DNA from: Caulobacteraceae bacterium | GTDB lineage: Bacteria > Pseudomonadota > Alphaproteobacteria > Caulobacterales > Caulobacteraceae | DNA length: 64,000 nt | Assembly (NCBI GenBank): GCA_027489335.1 | Contig: JAIXZX010000004.1 | Span: 289,532 to 353,531 of the forward strand | Direction of reading: 5' to 3' | Shown: positions 20,508 through 29,994 of the stretch, in pieces | Numbering within the stretch: position 1 is the stretch's first letter | How the letters are laid out: every line of letters starts with the position of its first letter | Notes under the pieces: generated by a model | What the model was told of the DNA's origin: nothing | The model's database searches: none | What the model saw: only the letters and a program-made list of their open reading frames with translations | Program-made: the position numbers and the translations under genes

Positions 20508-20804
20508 TCAGTTGCGAGCCATGATGGCTTCCAGAGCCTGGGCCTTGACCTCGGCGTCCTCGGTCAGCCGCCGGGCGATCTCGCGGACGCCGGGAGGATA
20601 GAGCTCGCCGCCGCCGGCGATCTCGGCGCTCAACCGCTCCACCTCGCCCAGCGCCGCTTCGAGGGCGCGCACATGTTCACCCACCAGACTACGGGCCTCC
20701 GACTGCAGCCGGCGCACACGCTCGGCCACGGCGGTTTCAGGTTTCGTCCGGTCCAGGGCGACGACCTTGCCGTCGGCGCCCGCTACGCTGAAAGACGGTG
20801 TCAT
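20508..20804 (-). CDS. hypothetical protein, helical
   Basis: The 98-residue product is mostly charged and helical from residue 18 on (AERVRRLQSEARSLVGEHVRALEAALGEVERLSAEIAGG), with heptad-like spacing that suggests a coiled coil. A GVREIARRLTEDAEVKAQALEAIM segment follows. I know no function. The ATG at 20804 has AGGA nine bases upstream; a GTG at 20810 is too close to it. The 210 bp between this gene and uvrB contain nothing I can assign. Confidence 0.65.
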   Translation of the reverse strand: MTPSFSVAGADGKVVALDRTKPETAVAERVRRLQSEARSLVGEHVRALEAALGEVERLSAEIAGGGELYPPGVREIARRLTEDAEVKAQALEAIMARN

Positions 20805-21014
20805 AGTCACCCATCCTGATGTTGGCGGGGCTGCGGCAGGTCCGAATGAAACCTCGCCAAGACCAGCCCCTGATCAGTCACATCTACGAATGGCGAAGCC
20901 GGAAGTTCCGTCCTCGCCGTCGCTGGACTGTCATGTGGGGCTTTTTGGACACGGTCGCGAGGGGCGGCAGGGCGACGAATGCTGTGGACGCGGTGAGCTT
21001 TTCTGAAGGAGCCC

Positions 21015-23267
21015 CTACAGCCGCCCCTTCCGGAACCGCTCCTGGGCTTCGGCTCGGGCCTCGGCCTTCACCCGCTTGACCGCTGAGCGGTCGACGGTCT
21101 CGCCTTCGCCGGTCAGGGCTTCGTTGGCGAATTCCAGGTCCATCAGCTTCAGGCGCTTGATCTCGTCGCGCAGGCGCGCGGCGGTCTCGAACTCCAGGTC
21201 GGCGGCGGCCTGGCGCATCTTGCCTTCCAGGTCGCGCAGGGTGGCCTTGAAGTTGTCGCCCATGAAGGGCTTGGCCTCCTCGGCCAGCTCCGTGCGGACC
21301 AGGGGACGGTCCTTCTCATAGGCGCTGGCGAGGATTTCCTTGATCTGGCTCTTGACGCTCTCGGGCGTGATGCCGTGGGCGGTGTTGTATTCTTCCTGGC
21401 GCTCGCGCCGCCGCTTCGTCTCGGCCATGGCGCGTTCCATGGAGCCGGTGATGCGGTCGGCATAGAGGATGACCCGGCCGTCGATGTTCCGGGCCGCCCG
21501 GCCGATGGTCTGGATCAGGGAGGTTTCCGAGCGCAGGAAGCCTTCCTTGTCGGCGTCCAGGATGGCCACCAGCCCGACCTCGGGAATGTCGAGGCCCTCG
21601 CGCAGCAGGTTGATGCCCACCAGCACGTCGAAGACGCCCAGGCGCAGATCGCGGATGATCTCGATGCGCTCGATGGTGTCGATGTCGGAGTGCATGTAGC
21701 GGACCTTCAGGCCCTGCTCGTGCATGTACTCCGTCAGGTCCTCGGCCATCTTCTTGGTCAGCACGGTGATCAGGCCGCGATAGCCTTGGGCGATGGTCTG
21801 GCGCACCTCGTCGATGACGTCGTCCACCTGGGAGAAGCCGTCTTTCGAGACCGGACGCACCTCCACCGGCGGGTCGATCAGGCCGGTGGGGCGGATCACC
21901 TGCTCGACGAAGACCCCGCCCGTGCGCTCCATCTCCCATGACCCCGGCGTGGCCGACACATGGACGGTGTCGGGCCGCATGGCGTCCCACTCCTCGAACT
22001 TGAGCGGGCGGTTGTCGAGGCAGGAGGGCAGGCGGAAGCCGTACTCCGCCAGGGTGAACTTGCGCCGATAGTCCCCGCGATACATGCCGCCGATCTGCGG
22101 CACCGCCTGGTGGCTCTCGTCGACGAACAGCAGGGCGTTCTCGGGGATGTATTCGAAGAAGGTCGGCGGCGGCTCGCCGGGCCGGCGGCCCGACAGATAG
22201 CGGCTGTAGTTCTCGATCCCGGCGCAGGAGCCGGTGGCCTGGATCATCTCGATATCGAAGGTGGTGCGTTGCTCCAGCCGCTGGGCCTCCAGCAGCTTGC
22301 CATTGGCCACCAGCCATTCCAGCCGCTCCTTGAGCTCGGCCTTGATCTGCAGGACCGCCTGATTGAGCGTCGGCCGCGGCGTCACGTGGTGGCTGTTGGC
22401 GTAGATCTTGATCCCGTCCAGGTCGGCGGTCTTCTTGCCGGTCAGGGGGTCGAACTCGACGATGGTCTCCACCTCGTCGCCGAACAGGCTGACCCGCCAG
22501 GCGCGATCCTCGTAGTGGGCCGGGAAGATCTCGATGGTGTCGCCCCGGCGGCGGAAGGTCCCGCGCTCGAAGGCCTGATCATTGCGCTTGTACTGAAGGG
22601 CCACGAGGTCGGCCATCAGCTGCTTCTCATCGATCCGCTCACCCGGGGCCAGGGTGAAGGTCATGGCCGTATAGGTCTCCACCGACCCGATGCCATAGAT
22701 GCAGGAGACCGAGGCCACGACGATGACGTCGTCCCGCTCCAGGATCGCCCGGGTGGCCGAGTGGCGCATCCGGTCGATCTGCTCGTTAATCGAGGAGTCC
22801 TTTTCGATATAGGTGTCGGTCCGGGGCACATAGGCCTCCGGCTGGTAATAGTCGTAGTAGGAGACGAAGAACTCGACCGCGTTCTCCGGGAAGAAGGCCT
22901 TGAACTCGGAATAGAGTTGGGCGGCGAGCGTCTTGTTGGGGGCCAGGATCAGGGCCGGGCGCTGGGTCTCCGCGATGACCTGGGCCATCGTATAGGTCTT
23001 GCCCGAACCGGTGACGCCCAGCAGCACCTGATCGTGCTCGCGGCCCTCCAGCCCCGCCACCAGCTCCTTGATCGCCTGCGGCTGATCGCCGGCGGGCTTG
23101 TAGTCGCTGACCAGCTTGAAACGCTTGCCCCCCTCCGACTTGGGCGGCCGCGCCGGGCGGTGGGGCTTCCACAGCATCGGCATGGTCGTTTCGTCATAGT
23201 CGAAGGTCGCCGACATGTCGGCGACGCCCTGCGGCGACGGGGGAGGGGCGGTCTTTGAACGCGGCAT
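21015..23267 (-). CDS. uvrB: excinuclease ABC subunit B
   Basis: The 750-residue DNA damage-recognition helicase of nucleotide excision repair. Walker A GVTGSGKT is at 84-91. The beta-hairpin region reads [18 protein letters not shown], and DESHQ is the helicase motif II. Helicase motifs [11 protein letters not shown] and QTIGRAARN follow. The C-terminal UVR motif ([20 protein letters not shown]) binds UvrC. It has an N-terminal extension of about 30-40 residues over E. coli UvrB and a basic tail. The ribosome binding site at 23267 is weak. I could not find a convincing LexA box upstream. Confidence 0.97.
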   Translation of the reverse strand: MPRSKTAPPPSPQGVADMSATFDYDETTMPMLWKPHRPARPPKSEGGKRFKLVSDYKPAGDQPQAIKELVAGLEGREHDQVLLGVTGSGKTYTMAQVIAETQRPALILAPNKTLAAQLYSEFKAFFPENAVEFFVSYYDYYQPEAYVPRTDTYIEKDSSINEQIDRMRHSATRAILERDDVIVVASVSCIYGIGSVETYTAMTFTLAPGERIDEKQLMADLVALQYKRNDQAFERGTFRRRGDTIEIFPAHYEDRAWRVSLFGDEVETIVEFDPLTGKKTADLDGIKIYANSHHVTPRPTLNQAVLQIKAELKERLEWLVANGKLLEAQRLEQRTTFDIEMIQATGSCAGIENYSRYLSGRRPGEPPPTFFEYIPENALLFVDESHQAVPQIGGMYRGDYRRKFTLAEYGFRLPSCLDNRPLKFEEWDAMRPDTVHVSATPGSWEMERTGGVFVEQVIRPTGLIDPPVEVRPVSKDGFSQVDDVIDEVRQTIAQGYRGLITVLTKKMAEDLTEYMHEQGLKVRYMHSDIDTIERIEIIRDLRLGVFDVLVGINLLREGLDIPEVGLVAILDADKEGFLRSETSLIQTIGRAARNIDGRVILYADRITGSMERAMAETKRRRERQEEYNTAHGITPESVKSQIKEILASAYEKDRPLVRTELAEEAKPFMGDNFKATLRDLEGKMRQAAADLEFETAARLRDEIKRLKLMDLEFANEALTGEGETVDRSAVKRVKAEARAEAQERFRKGRL

Positions 23268-23306
23268 GGGAGTGAAGGTAGGCGCGCCGAGGCCCGGGCG
23301 CCAGCG

Positions 23307-23336
23307 GCCCTGCTGACATCTTGGTGTCAGCAGGGC
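23307..23336. other. 12-bp perfect hairpin between autotransporter and uvrB
   Basis: GCCCTGCTGACA (23307-23318) pairs perfectly with TGTCAGCAGGGC (23325-23336) across a 6-nt loop. No T-run follows on either strand. It lies 22 bp past the autotransporter stop codon and may be a 3'-end or Rho-linked structure. Confidence 0.5.
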
Positions 23337-23358
23337 GCCGTTCGTCGTCGTGTCAGGC

Positions 23359-26300
23359 TCAGAAGCGGAAAGCCGCCCCCAGGCGCAGGTCCAGGGCCTC
23401 GGCTTCGGCCCGGTTCAGATCGCCCTCAACGGCCAGGTGCAGCGACAGGGGGCCATCCTCATAGGCGACCGTCAGACCGGCCTCCTGCCAGTCCCGGTCC
23501 CGGGGACCCAGGTCTGCGCCGACCCGGGCGCCCCGGTTCGCGGCGAAGGCCAGGGCCGCGTCGGGCGCGTCGGCGAACTCATGGGCCAGGGCCAGCCGGC
23601 CCTGCAGGGACAGGCGGGCCGACGCCAGGGGGAGGACGCCCTCCACCGCCAGGCCAAGCCGGCCCTGAACGCTGTCGGCGGTGAAACCCTCGACGGCGAG
23701 CGCGGCTGGCCCACCCTGTTCGGTGAAGCCGTCCACCTCGAAGCGGGCGGCCCGCACCGAGGCTTGCGGGACGAGGCTCAAGGTTTGGTCGAGGGGAAGG
23801 GTCCAGGTCCCGGCCAGGGTGGCGGTGTAGAGGTCAGCCTCCGTCTCGCCGGTCGCGCCATAGGCCAGGCCGCCGGCGGTGAAGGACCGGCGGCTTTCGA
23901 TATCCTGCCGGCCGAGGCCCACAGAGCCTTCAAGGGTCCAGGGACGCTGCGCGCCGGTGAGCCTTGCGAAGGCCAGGGCCTGCCAGAGCTTGCTTTCGCC
24001 TTCGGCCTGCGGCGCGGGGAGGCTCATGTCGCCGCGGCTGTAGGCCAGGGCCCCGCCGACGGTGGCCGGGCCCAGGCGGGCCTCCGCGCCGCCTAGCAGC
24101 CATTCGGTGTCGATCTGCGACTTGGTGTCGAAGCCCCGCTTCAAGCCATCGCCGCGCCCCTGGCCATAGGCCAGAAAGGCGCCGGCCTCCCGGTCGCCCA
24201 GGGCGGCGCGGCCGGCCAGGGCGTCGGCGACGGTCTCTGTCTGGACCCGGCCCAGCACCTCTGCGCTCTGGAGCCCCAGGGGCGCGAGGCTGCGCAGACC
24301 TGCGGCCAGGGTCTGTCCCTCCAGATAGTCGAAGCCGTCATAGAGGCTGGCCAGGGGGCCGTTCGCCGGGCCGCGGGCGGCGTCCAGCAGACGGGCATAG
24401 GGCGCCTGCGCGCCATCGCTCATCTCCGCCAGGTCGGCATAGAGACCGGCCGACAGGGCGACGTCGATGGCGTTGGCGGAGTAGATCAGCTGGCCGCGCA
24501 TGACGCCGGGCAGGTCGGCCACCGCGCCGAAGTCGCCCAACAGCCCGCCTTCCGCCGTCACGATGCGGAATCGGTCGCCGGCTCGCGGGCGGTCTGCAGC
24601 CACCGGGCTCAGGACAAGGGTCCCGCCGAGGATCAGACCGCCGACCGAAGGCTGTGCCGCGTCTGGATCTGCGATCACGGCCAGCTGGTCGGCGCCGGAG
24701 CCGGCCAGGTCGATCTGCAAGGCGCCCGCCGGGGCCAGCCGGGCGTCGGTCTGCAGAGTCAGCCGTCCCAGGGCGCCGAAGCCGCCGGGGCCGATGCCCA
24801 GGGCGGAGTCGAAGCTGTAGGCCCTGACCACGCCCGAGCCGGTCAGGAGGCCGGCCTCGCCGATGAAGGTCGGGGTCTGGAGCAGGCCGTCCAAATTCAG
24901 CCAGCCTCCTCGCGACCGGGTCCCGATGGCCAGGCCGAGCCGGCCGGCGCCGGTGATGTCCAGGCGCGCGGCGCCGGCCAGAGTCAGGGCGTCGATATCG
25001 GCTTGCCCCGACAGGGTCGTGGTTCCGGCTTCCGACAGGGTGACATCATAGAAGCGGGCTGCGCCGCCTGGCCCGAAGCCGCCATTGGTCGGGACGCGAC
25101 TGGCTGCGCCGGGTCCGGTGGTCGCAAAGCGCGGCGTGTCGGTGCCCGGATTGTTGGCCTCGGCCATGTTGATGCAGCCGCCGCCGGTGATGCAGACCTC
25201 ACCGAAATTGGCGCCGGCGCCGCTGGCGCCCTGGGCCGGCTTGTCGGGCAGGCCATTGCGCAGCCCGCCGCCCGACAGCACCTGATAGGCCGGATCCAGC
25301 CGCTCGACCCAGTGGCGGGCGTCATGCCAGTTCCCGTCTCCGGCCCGCGCGCCGACATAGCGGTAGAAATTGTTGTCGACGATCCAGTCCCAGTAGTTGG
25401 ACAGCGGCTGGTAGAAGCCGAGCTGGCCATAGGTCACGTCGACGCTGTCATTGGGATAGAACAGGCCGCCGGACACCACGCCGGCTACGACACGCCCATC
25501 GCCCAGCCCCGGCACGATGAGCGGCCCTCCGGAATCTCCGGGCGCGACGCTGCCTTCCCGAGCCGTCGCGGCTCCGCCCAGGTTGGCGTACGGCTTGCCG
25601 TCCTGCCCGATGCGCACGCCCGACGGGTTGTCGAAGTCGTAGATGTAGACGTCGGATGTGAAGGTGTCGAAGGTGTCGGGGACGATGACCCCGCTGAGCA
25701 GATAGATGGCCTGGGCGATATCCAGCGGCGAGGCCAGGACGTCCAGGGTGTTGGTCACCGTGCGCCGATAGAGGCCTTCGTCCCGATTGGCGCCGGTCGT
25801 GCCCGAGCCGGTGTTCCCATAGCCTGTGAACACCACCTCGGTGGGGCCGGGCAGGGGCGAGAACAGCAGCTTCCAGTTCGGCACGCCGATGGCCGGTGTG
25901 TCCAGCGCGCCCAGGGCGACGTCGGCCTGCTTGTAGGCCCCGGAGTCATCGGGCAGGGCGGTCGAGCGGGGATCATAGATGAAGTCGAGGACTTCGTAGG
26001 TGGCCAGGCCCGGCTGGCTCTCGCCGCTGCGGAACCAGGCCCCGACGCCCGGCAGGGCGTCGTCAAGGAAGCTGACCGCCGCATGATGGGTGGCGCCCCA
26101 CGCCGTGTCTGGGGTGCGGTTGATGCAATGGGCCGCCAGGAGGACGGTGCGCGGATTGATCAGGCTGGTGGTGCAGATGCTCTGACCACTGGGAGAGGTG
26201 AAGAAGACGACGCCGACGCCGGTCACGCCTGTTGAGTCGCGGACCCTCGTCTCATCGACGGCCCCGTCCGGGCCGACGGTGAGCAGGCTGTCATTGGGTA

Positions 26301-26379
26301 CGATGGCGTTGGCCGAACCGGCGGCCATGAACGATAGGCCGAATGCGCTCGCCAGGAGCGCGCTACGAATACGCCGCAA
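23359..26379 (-). CDS. autotransporter with trypsin-like serine protease passenger
   Basis: The 1006-residue type Va secreted protein has a signal peptide (1-25). A chymotrypsin-fold (S1) protease domain spans about 40-340, with the triad H84 (LLAAHC), D153 (QADVALG) and S283 (PGDSGGPL). A Gly-rich beta-helix-like passenger stalk spans about 400-670. The autotransporter beta-barrel, about 730-1006, ends in the outer-membrane signature Phe (AAFRF). The start is TTG at 26379 with AAGGGGG seven bases upstream. Most protease autotransporters with this layout carry subtilase passengers; here an S1 domain is used. The substrate is unknown. Confidence 0.88.
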   Translation of the reverse strand: MRRIRSALLASAFGLSFMAAGSANAIVPNDSLLTVGPDGAVDETRVRDSTGVTGVGVVFFTSPSGQSICTTSLINPRTVLLAAHCINRTPDTAWGATHHAAVSFLDDALPGVGAWFRSGESQPGLATYEVLDFIYDPRSTALPDDSGAYKQADVALGALDTPAIGVPNWKLLFSPLPGPTEVVFTGYGNTGSGTTGANRDEGLYRRTVTNTLDVLASPLDIAQAIYLLSGVIVPDTFDTFTSDVYIYDFDNPSGVRIGQDGKPYANLGGAATAREGSVAPGDSGGPLIVPGLGDGRVVAGVVSGGLFYPNDSVDVTYGQLGFYQPLSNYWDWIVDNNFYRYVGARAGDGNWHDARHWVERLDPAYQVLSGGGLRNGLPDKPAQGASGAGANFGEVCITGGGCINMAEANNPGTDTPRFATTGPGAASRVPTNGGFGPGGAARFYDVTLSEAGTTTLSGQADIDALTLAGAARLDITGAGRLGLAIGTRSRGGWLNLDGLLQTPTFIGEAGLLTGSGVVRAYSFDSALGIGPGGFGALGRLTLQTDARLAPAGALQIDLAGSGADQLAVIADPDAAQPSVGGLILGGTLVLSPVAADRPRAGDRFRIVTAEGGLLGDFGAVADLPGVMRGQLIYSANAIDVALSAGLYADLAEMSDGAQAPYARLLDAARGPANGPLASLYDGFDYLEGQTLAAGLRSLAPLGLQSAEVLGRVQTETVADALAGRAALGDREAGAFLAYGQGRGDGLKRGFDTKSQIDTEWLLGGAEARLGPATVGGALAYSRGDMSLPAPQAEGESKLWQALAFARLTGAQRPWTLEGSVGLGRQDIESRRSFTAGGLAYGATGETEADLYTATLAGTWTLPLDQTLSLVPQASVRAARFEVDGFTEQGGPAALAVEGFTADSVQGRLGLAVEGVLPLASARLSLQGRLALAHEFADAPDAALAFAANRGARVGADLGPRDRDWQEAGLTVAYEDGPLSLHLAVEGDLNRAEAEALDLRLGAAFRF

Positions 26380-26459
26380 TGAGTGTTCCCCCTTGGTTTT
26401 CGGCCAATGGCCGCAAGCCAGGGGTGTGTGTCAAGATGACGCCCAACCTGGGGCCGCAC

Positions 26460-26537
26460 TCAGAAGAGTCCGCCGCCGCTGACCGCCACCGCATAGGCGG
26501 CGGCCAGCACGACCAGGGAGATCAGCAGATGGCGCAT
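26460..26537 (-). CDS. 25-residue single-pass membrane peptide (microprotein)
   Basis: An ATG at 26537 with a very good ribosome binding site (GGAGAAG, seven bases upstream) opens a 25-residue frame. The peptide begins MRHLLISLVVLAA, is almost entirely hydrophobic and ends SGGGLF, fitting one transmembrane helix. The ribosome binding site lies within a 9-bp hairpin (26545-26568). The frame lies between the lipoprotein gene and the autotransporter on the same strand. Its size makes it uncertain. The good Shine-Dalgarno spacing and clean hydrophobic composition are the support. Confidence 0.45.
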   Translation of the reverse strand: MRHLLISLVVLAAAYAVAVSGGGLF

Positions 26538-26544
26538 CGATTCT

Positions 26545-26568
26545 TCTCCAGCCTTGCGGGGCTGGAGA
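26545..26568 (-). promoter_or_regulatory. hairpin covering the microprotein ribosome binding site
   Basis: TCTCCAGCC (26545-26553) is complementary to GGCTGGAGA (26560-26568) across a 6-nt loop. On the minus strand the 3' arm contains the GGAGA of the 25-residue ORF's Shine-Dalgarno. The structure could block translation, or it could be the lipoprotein gene's 3' hairpin; no U-tract follows. Confidence 0.45.
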
Positions 26569-26625
26569 TAGGCCCGCCGCTGGGACGCGGCATGATCCAG
26601 ACGGACTAGGGTCAGTCGGAGCGTT

Positions 26626-26805
26626 CTATCTATCGACGCTTTTGCTGACGGCCGTCCCGACCGCCGCGCCCGCCGCAGCGCCCACTGGCCCGCCGACGAC
26701 CGCGCCCGCGACGGCGCCGGTCGCTGCCCGCTGCTCCACATTGTGGCCACAGGCAGCCAGTAGAAGCGCCGCCGAAATCGCACAGACGCCAAGGACCTTA
26801 GCCAT
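26626..26805 (-). CDS. small glycine-zipper lipoprotein
   Basis: The 59-residue product has a lipoprotein signal with lipobox LLLAAC (Cys about 19). A glycine-zipper membrane-inserting segment follows, with repeated GAVAGAVVGGPVGAAAGAAVG spacing. A short basic tail (SKSVDR) ends it. It resembles small entericidin/YMGG-type zipper lipoproteins without being clearly one of them. GGAGATT upstream of the ATG at 26805 sets the start; the open frame extends further upstream without a ribosome binding site. It probably sits in the outer membrane or periplasm. Confidence 0.75.
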   Translation of the reverse strand: MAKVLGVCAISAALLLAACGHNVEQRAATGAVAGAVVGGPVGAAAGAAVGTAVSKSVDR

Positions 26806-27054
26806 GTCAGAATCTCCGAGAGTTGTTCGCTCAGAACGGCCGGCAACGGCCAAGGTTCCCAGAGTCGCCCGAGCCTCATTCAAGGTGGAGCTACGGTGCG
26901 GTGCAATATCGCCTTGCGAATCCTTCATGGACCCGTCATAAGGCTGGCCACTTTGTCGTAAGACCCGTCCATTGAAACAGTGCGGACGGGCTTCGTTTTC
27001 GAGATTTCACCCGCACTGAGGCGGGACTTCTCTGAGCGATGATGTCGGGGGGCG

Positions 27055-28257
27055 ATGCGCCCTCGCCGCACAGGACAGGACGTTTTGCAAAATGATAAAT
27101 GGGTGCGCGCCGATTGGCGTGCCCTGACCGCTGCCGCCGTTCTCGGCTCCACGGTCGGACTGGCGCTGGGTGGCGCCTATATGGCCGGCGGCATGGCTGG
27201 CGCAGCTTCGGATCACGCCAGAGCCGCCCGTCTGGCGGCGGGCGCGGCCGATGGGTATTCCGAACAGGCGCTGCAGGATGCTGCGGCGCGGATGGACCCT
27301 GGCGTTCTGCGCATTGCGCGTCGTCACGACCCGTTCACCGTGGCCGGCGCCGCCGAGCGTGACCGACAGAGCGCGATCCTTGTCGCCCGTCTCGAGCGCG
27401 GCGCAGGCGCGTCCGGACAGCCGCCGATCCTGCGGGCCAGCCTAAATCCAACGCCCATTCCCGCCGCGCCGTTCCGCCTCGGAGGAGCGCTGGAAGCCTC
27501 CCGTGACATGGAGTGCCTGACCCAGGCCGTCTATTACGAGGCCCGCGGCGAGACGCCTGCTGGCCAGGCGGCTGTGGCCCAGGTGGTGCTCAACCGCGTG
27601 CGCCATCCGGCCTTCCCCAAGACGGTTTGCGGCGTCGTCTTCCAGGGCGCCAACAGCCGGGTCTGCCAGTTCAGCTTCGCCTGCAACGGCGCCATGCGCG
27701 CCCGGGTCGAACCGGCCGCCTGGCGCCGGGCCGAGCGGGTCGCGCACAAGGCCCTGTCTGGCGAAGTCATGGCCGAGGTCGGCCGCGCGACCCACTTCCA
27801 CACCACCGCCGTGGCGCCCTCCTGGGGCCCGCGCCTCACCCGGGTGACCCAGGTGGGCGTGCACGTCTTCTATCGCTTCGGCCGCGACCCGGCGCCCAGC
27901 CGCATGCTGGCCAGCGCCCATGAAGTCACGCCGGAACAGACCCAGGCTCCGGTCTATGCCCGGGTCGGGGAGTCGCCTGACCCCCGCGACCGGATCGAAG
28001 GCGAGAGCGACATCCGACTGACGTCAGCGACTCTGGTCCCGACCCCGTCGCCGAACCTCGCCATGGGCGGCCCTGCCGAACCGGCGGAGGAGCCGGCCTC
28101 TGCGCCGAAGACGTCTGAGCGTCCCGAGGGCGAGATCGTCAAGACCGGCGCAGCCAAGCCGGCCGTGCGGCCTGCGGCGTCGTCCCCCAAGGCTCCGCCC
28201 CAGGACGAGAAGTCCGCCGAGGCGAAGCCTGCGACCGGCGAACGCAAGGCGACCTGA
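27055..28257 (+). CDS. SleB-type cell wall hydrolase, membrane-anchored
   Basis: The 400-residue protein has a hydrophobic segment (about 24-50) that anchors it, so the rest is periplasmic. The Hydrolase_2/SleB domain (about 150-280) opens CLTQAVYYEARGETPAGQAAVAQVVLNRV, with the catalytic-type Glu in YYEARGE. VCGVVFQG and CQFSFACNG follow. The C-terminal 100 residues are Pro/Ala-rich and disordered. MDPGVLRIARRHDP precedes the domain and recurs in the paralogue at 35370. The ATG at 27055 follows GGGGGG; a TTG at 27085 is a possible alternative. The 249 bp upstream, to the lipoprotein gene, holds one stem (26964-26990, CCCGTCC/GGACGGG) and nothing else recognisable. Confidence 0.82.
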   Translation: MRPRRTGQDVLQNDKWVRADWRALTAAAVLGSTVGLALGGAYMAGGMAGAASDHARAARLAAGAADGYSEQALQDAAARMDPGVLRIARRHDPFTVAGAAERDRQSAILVARLERGAGASGQPPILRASLNPTPIPAAPFRLGGALEASRDMECLTQAVYYEARGETPAGQAAVAQVVLNRVRHPAFPKTVCGVVFQGANSRVCQFSFACNGAMRARVEPAAWRRAERVAHKALSGEVMAEVGRATHFHTTAVAPSWGPRLTRVTQVGVHVFYRFGRDPAPSRMLASAHEVTPEQTQAPVYARVGESPDPRDRIEGESDIRLTSATLVPTPSPNLAMGGPAEPAEEPASAPKTSERPEGEIVKTGAAKPAVRPAASSPKAPPQDEKSAEAKPATGERKAT

Positions 28258-28266
28258 GCCCGCCGG

Positions 28267-29214
28267 TCAGGCGCTCGCCCGGGCGTTGCGTCTAAGGGCC
28301 TGCGGCGTCTGGCCATAGGTGCGCAGCATCGCCCGCCGGAGCCGTTCGGCGTCGCCGAAGCCTGAACACCGGGCCGCCTGCTCCACGCCGGCGCCCTGTT
28401 CGAGTTCGGCGCGGGCGGCCTCCACCCGCAGGTGCTCCACCGCCTTGGCCGGTGTCATGCCCACCTCTCGCACGAAGGCGCGGGCGAAGTTGCGGGGGCT
28501 CATGGCGCAGGCCTCAGCCAGATCCTCGACGCTCAGTCGCGAGGTCAACCTCTGGCTGGCCCAGTCCAGTACGTCGGCGAACCGGCCGCTCGCCCCGCCC
28601 ATCTCCACCAGGCCCGAGAACTGGGACTGCCCGCCAGCGCGCTGGCGCGGCGCCACCAACTGCTGTGCGGTCGCCCGGGCGACGGCCTCGCCAAGATCCT
28701 CGGCGATCAGGGCCAGGGAGAGGTCGATCCCCGCGGTGATCCCCGCCGAGGTCCAGACCGGGTCGTCCCGCACATAGATCCGGTCTGGCTCCAGCCGGGT
28801 CTCGGGGAACCGGCGGCGGAAATCGGCCGTGCGGCTCCAGTGGGTCGTGGCCCGCCGTCCTTGCAGCAACCCGGCCTCCGCCAGGATGAAAGCGCCGGAG
28901 CAGACGCTGACGATCCGCCGCGCTCGACCAGCAGCGGCCGCGACGGCGGCGATGACGGCGGGGTCCAACCGCTCGGGTCGCGTCCCGTCGCCACCGGACA
29001 CCAGCAGGGTGTCAACGGGGGTCTCACTGGGGGCCTTCGCTATCAGGGCTGCGCCGGACGAGCTTCTCACCTCCCCAGGGTTCGCCGCCACGACCTGCAG
29101 GTCATAGGCGCCGGGCGACAGGCGGCCCGCGATCTCGAAGGCGGCGATCGGGCCCGCGGCGTCCAGCAACTGGAAGTCCGGGAAGATCAGGACGTCGATG
29201 CGCCGGGAGAGCAT
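28267..29214 (-). CDS. GlxA-family AraC regulator with DJ-1/PfpI sensor domain
   Basis: The 315-residue protein pairs an N-terminal DJ-1/PfpI domain (about 5-175; VLIFPDFQLLDAAGP, then IVSVCSGAFILAEAGLL with the nucleophile-elbow Cys) with a C-terminal AraC DNA-binding domain (about 215-310; LSVEDLAEACAMSPRNFARAFVREVGMTPAKAVEHLR). It is divergent from a stand-alone DJ-1/PfpI enzyme gene across 80 bp, which is a likely target. The start at 29214 lacks a clear ribosome binding site. The ligand is unknown. Confidence 0.9.
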   Translation of the reverse strand: MLSRRIDVLIFPDFQLLDAAGPIAAFEIAGRLSPGAYDLQVVAANPGEVRSSSGAALIAKAPSETPVDTLLVSGGDGTRPERLDPAVIAAVAAAAGRARRIVSVCSGAFILAEAGLLQGRRATTHWSRTADFRRRFPETRLEPDRIYVRDDPVWTSAGITAGIDLSLALIAEDLGEAVARATAQQLVAPRQRAGGQSQFSGLVEMGGASGRFADVLDWASQRLTSRLSVEDLAEACAMSPRNFARAFVREVGMTPAKAVEHLRVEAARAELEQGAGVEQAARCSGFGDAERLRRAMLRTYGQTPQALRRNARASA

Positions 29215-29294
29215 GGCAGAATCCGTGGGAAAAATGTCATTTCAGCCAGAACAGGAAGCGTCGATGCTGGCCCTGTCAACCCTGGAGCCTGTCC

Positions 29295-29990
29295 ATGACG
29301 CAGACCTGCCGCATCGTCTTCCCGCTCTATCCTGGAGTCACACAGCTGGACTTCACCGCCCCGCATCAGGTGTTCAACCGCCTGCCGGGCGCGCAGACCC
29401 TCGTCGCCTCGGTGGGCGGTGTCGATATCGAGGGCGATGGCCTCGTCTTCGCCCGACTTGAGGATCTGACCCGCATCGAGTCCTGTGACGTCCTCTGCGT
29501 CCCCGGCGGCTTCGGGACCACTGCGGCCATGCTGGACGAGGCCTACATGGAGTCGGTCCGCCGACTGGGCGCCAGCGCCGGCTATATCACCTCGGTCTGC
29601 ACAGGGTCCCTGATCCTGGCGGCGGCGGGTTTGTTGAAGGGGCGGCGCGCCGCCTGCCACTGGGCCTGGCGCGATCTGCTGCCCCTGTTCGACGTGGAGA
29701 TCGACGAGGGCCGGGTCTGCCGGGACGGGAACGTGATCACCGGGGGCGGGGTGACCGCGGGCCTCGACTTCGCCCTGGTGGCCGCCGCCGAGATCTTCGG
29801 CGAGGACGCCGCGCGCCGGGTTCAGCTGGGCCTGGAGTATGCGCCGGAGCCGCCCTTCGAAGGCGGCAGGCCGGAGCTGGCGCCGCCGCACATCCGCGAC
29901 CAGGTGCAGAAGATGATGGACGCCGCCCTGGCCGAGCGCAGGGCCGGCGCCCTGGAGGCGGCCCGCCGGCTCAAGGCCAGAGCCGCCTAA
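29295..29990 (+). CDS. DJ-1/PfpI family protein, isonitrile hydratase-like
   Basis: The 231-residue protein resembles isonitrile hydratase InhA of pseudomonads, which hydrates isonitriles to N-substituted formamides. It opens IVFPLYPGVTQLDFTAPHQVF, has DVLCVPGGFGTTAAM, and carries the nucleophilic Cys in ITSVCTGSLILAAAGLL. GGAG seven bases upstream of the ATG at 29295 supports the start. The elbow and following helix are nearly the same as in the neighbouring regulator's sensor domain. Its real substrate could be another small electrophile. It is convergent with the glycosyltransferase gene (4-bp gap). Confidence 0.85.
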   Translation: MTQTCRIVFPLYPGVTQLDFTAPHQVFNRLPGAQTLVASVGGVDIEGDGLVFARLEDLTRIESCDVLCVPGGFGTTAAMLDEAYMESVRRLGASAGYITSVCTGSLILAAAGLLKGRRAACHWAWRDLLPLFDVEIDEGRVCRDGNVITGGGVTAGLDFALVAAAEIFGEDAARRVQLGLEYAPEPPFEGGRPELAPPHIRDQVQKMMDAALAERRAGALEAARRLKARAA

Positions 29991-29994
29991 AGCC

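Noticed and set aside
20819..21079. 86-codon plus-strand frame after the helical hypothetical gene
   Set aside because: It overlaps the uvrB 3' end, has no ribosome binding site, and its composition is not protein-like.
23268..23358. LexA/SOS box upstream of uvrB
   Set aside because: I could not find the alphaproteobacterial GTTC-N7-GTTC pattern; the strong hairpin there does not fit it.
26925..27152. 75-codon minus-strand frame overlapping the SleB-type gene start
   Set aside because: It is mostly antisense to that gene, has no ribosome binding site and no recognisable features.
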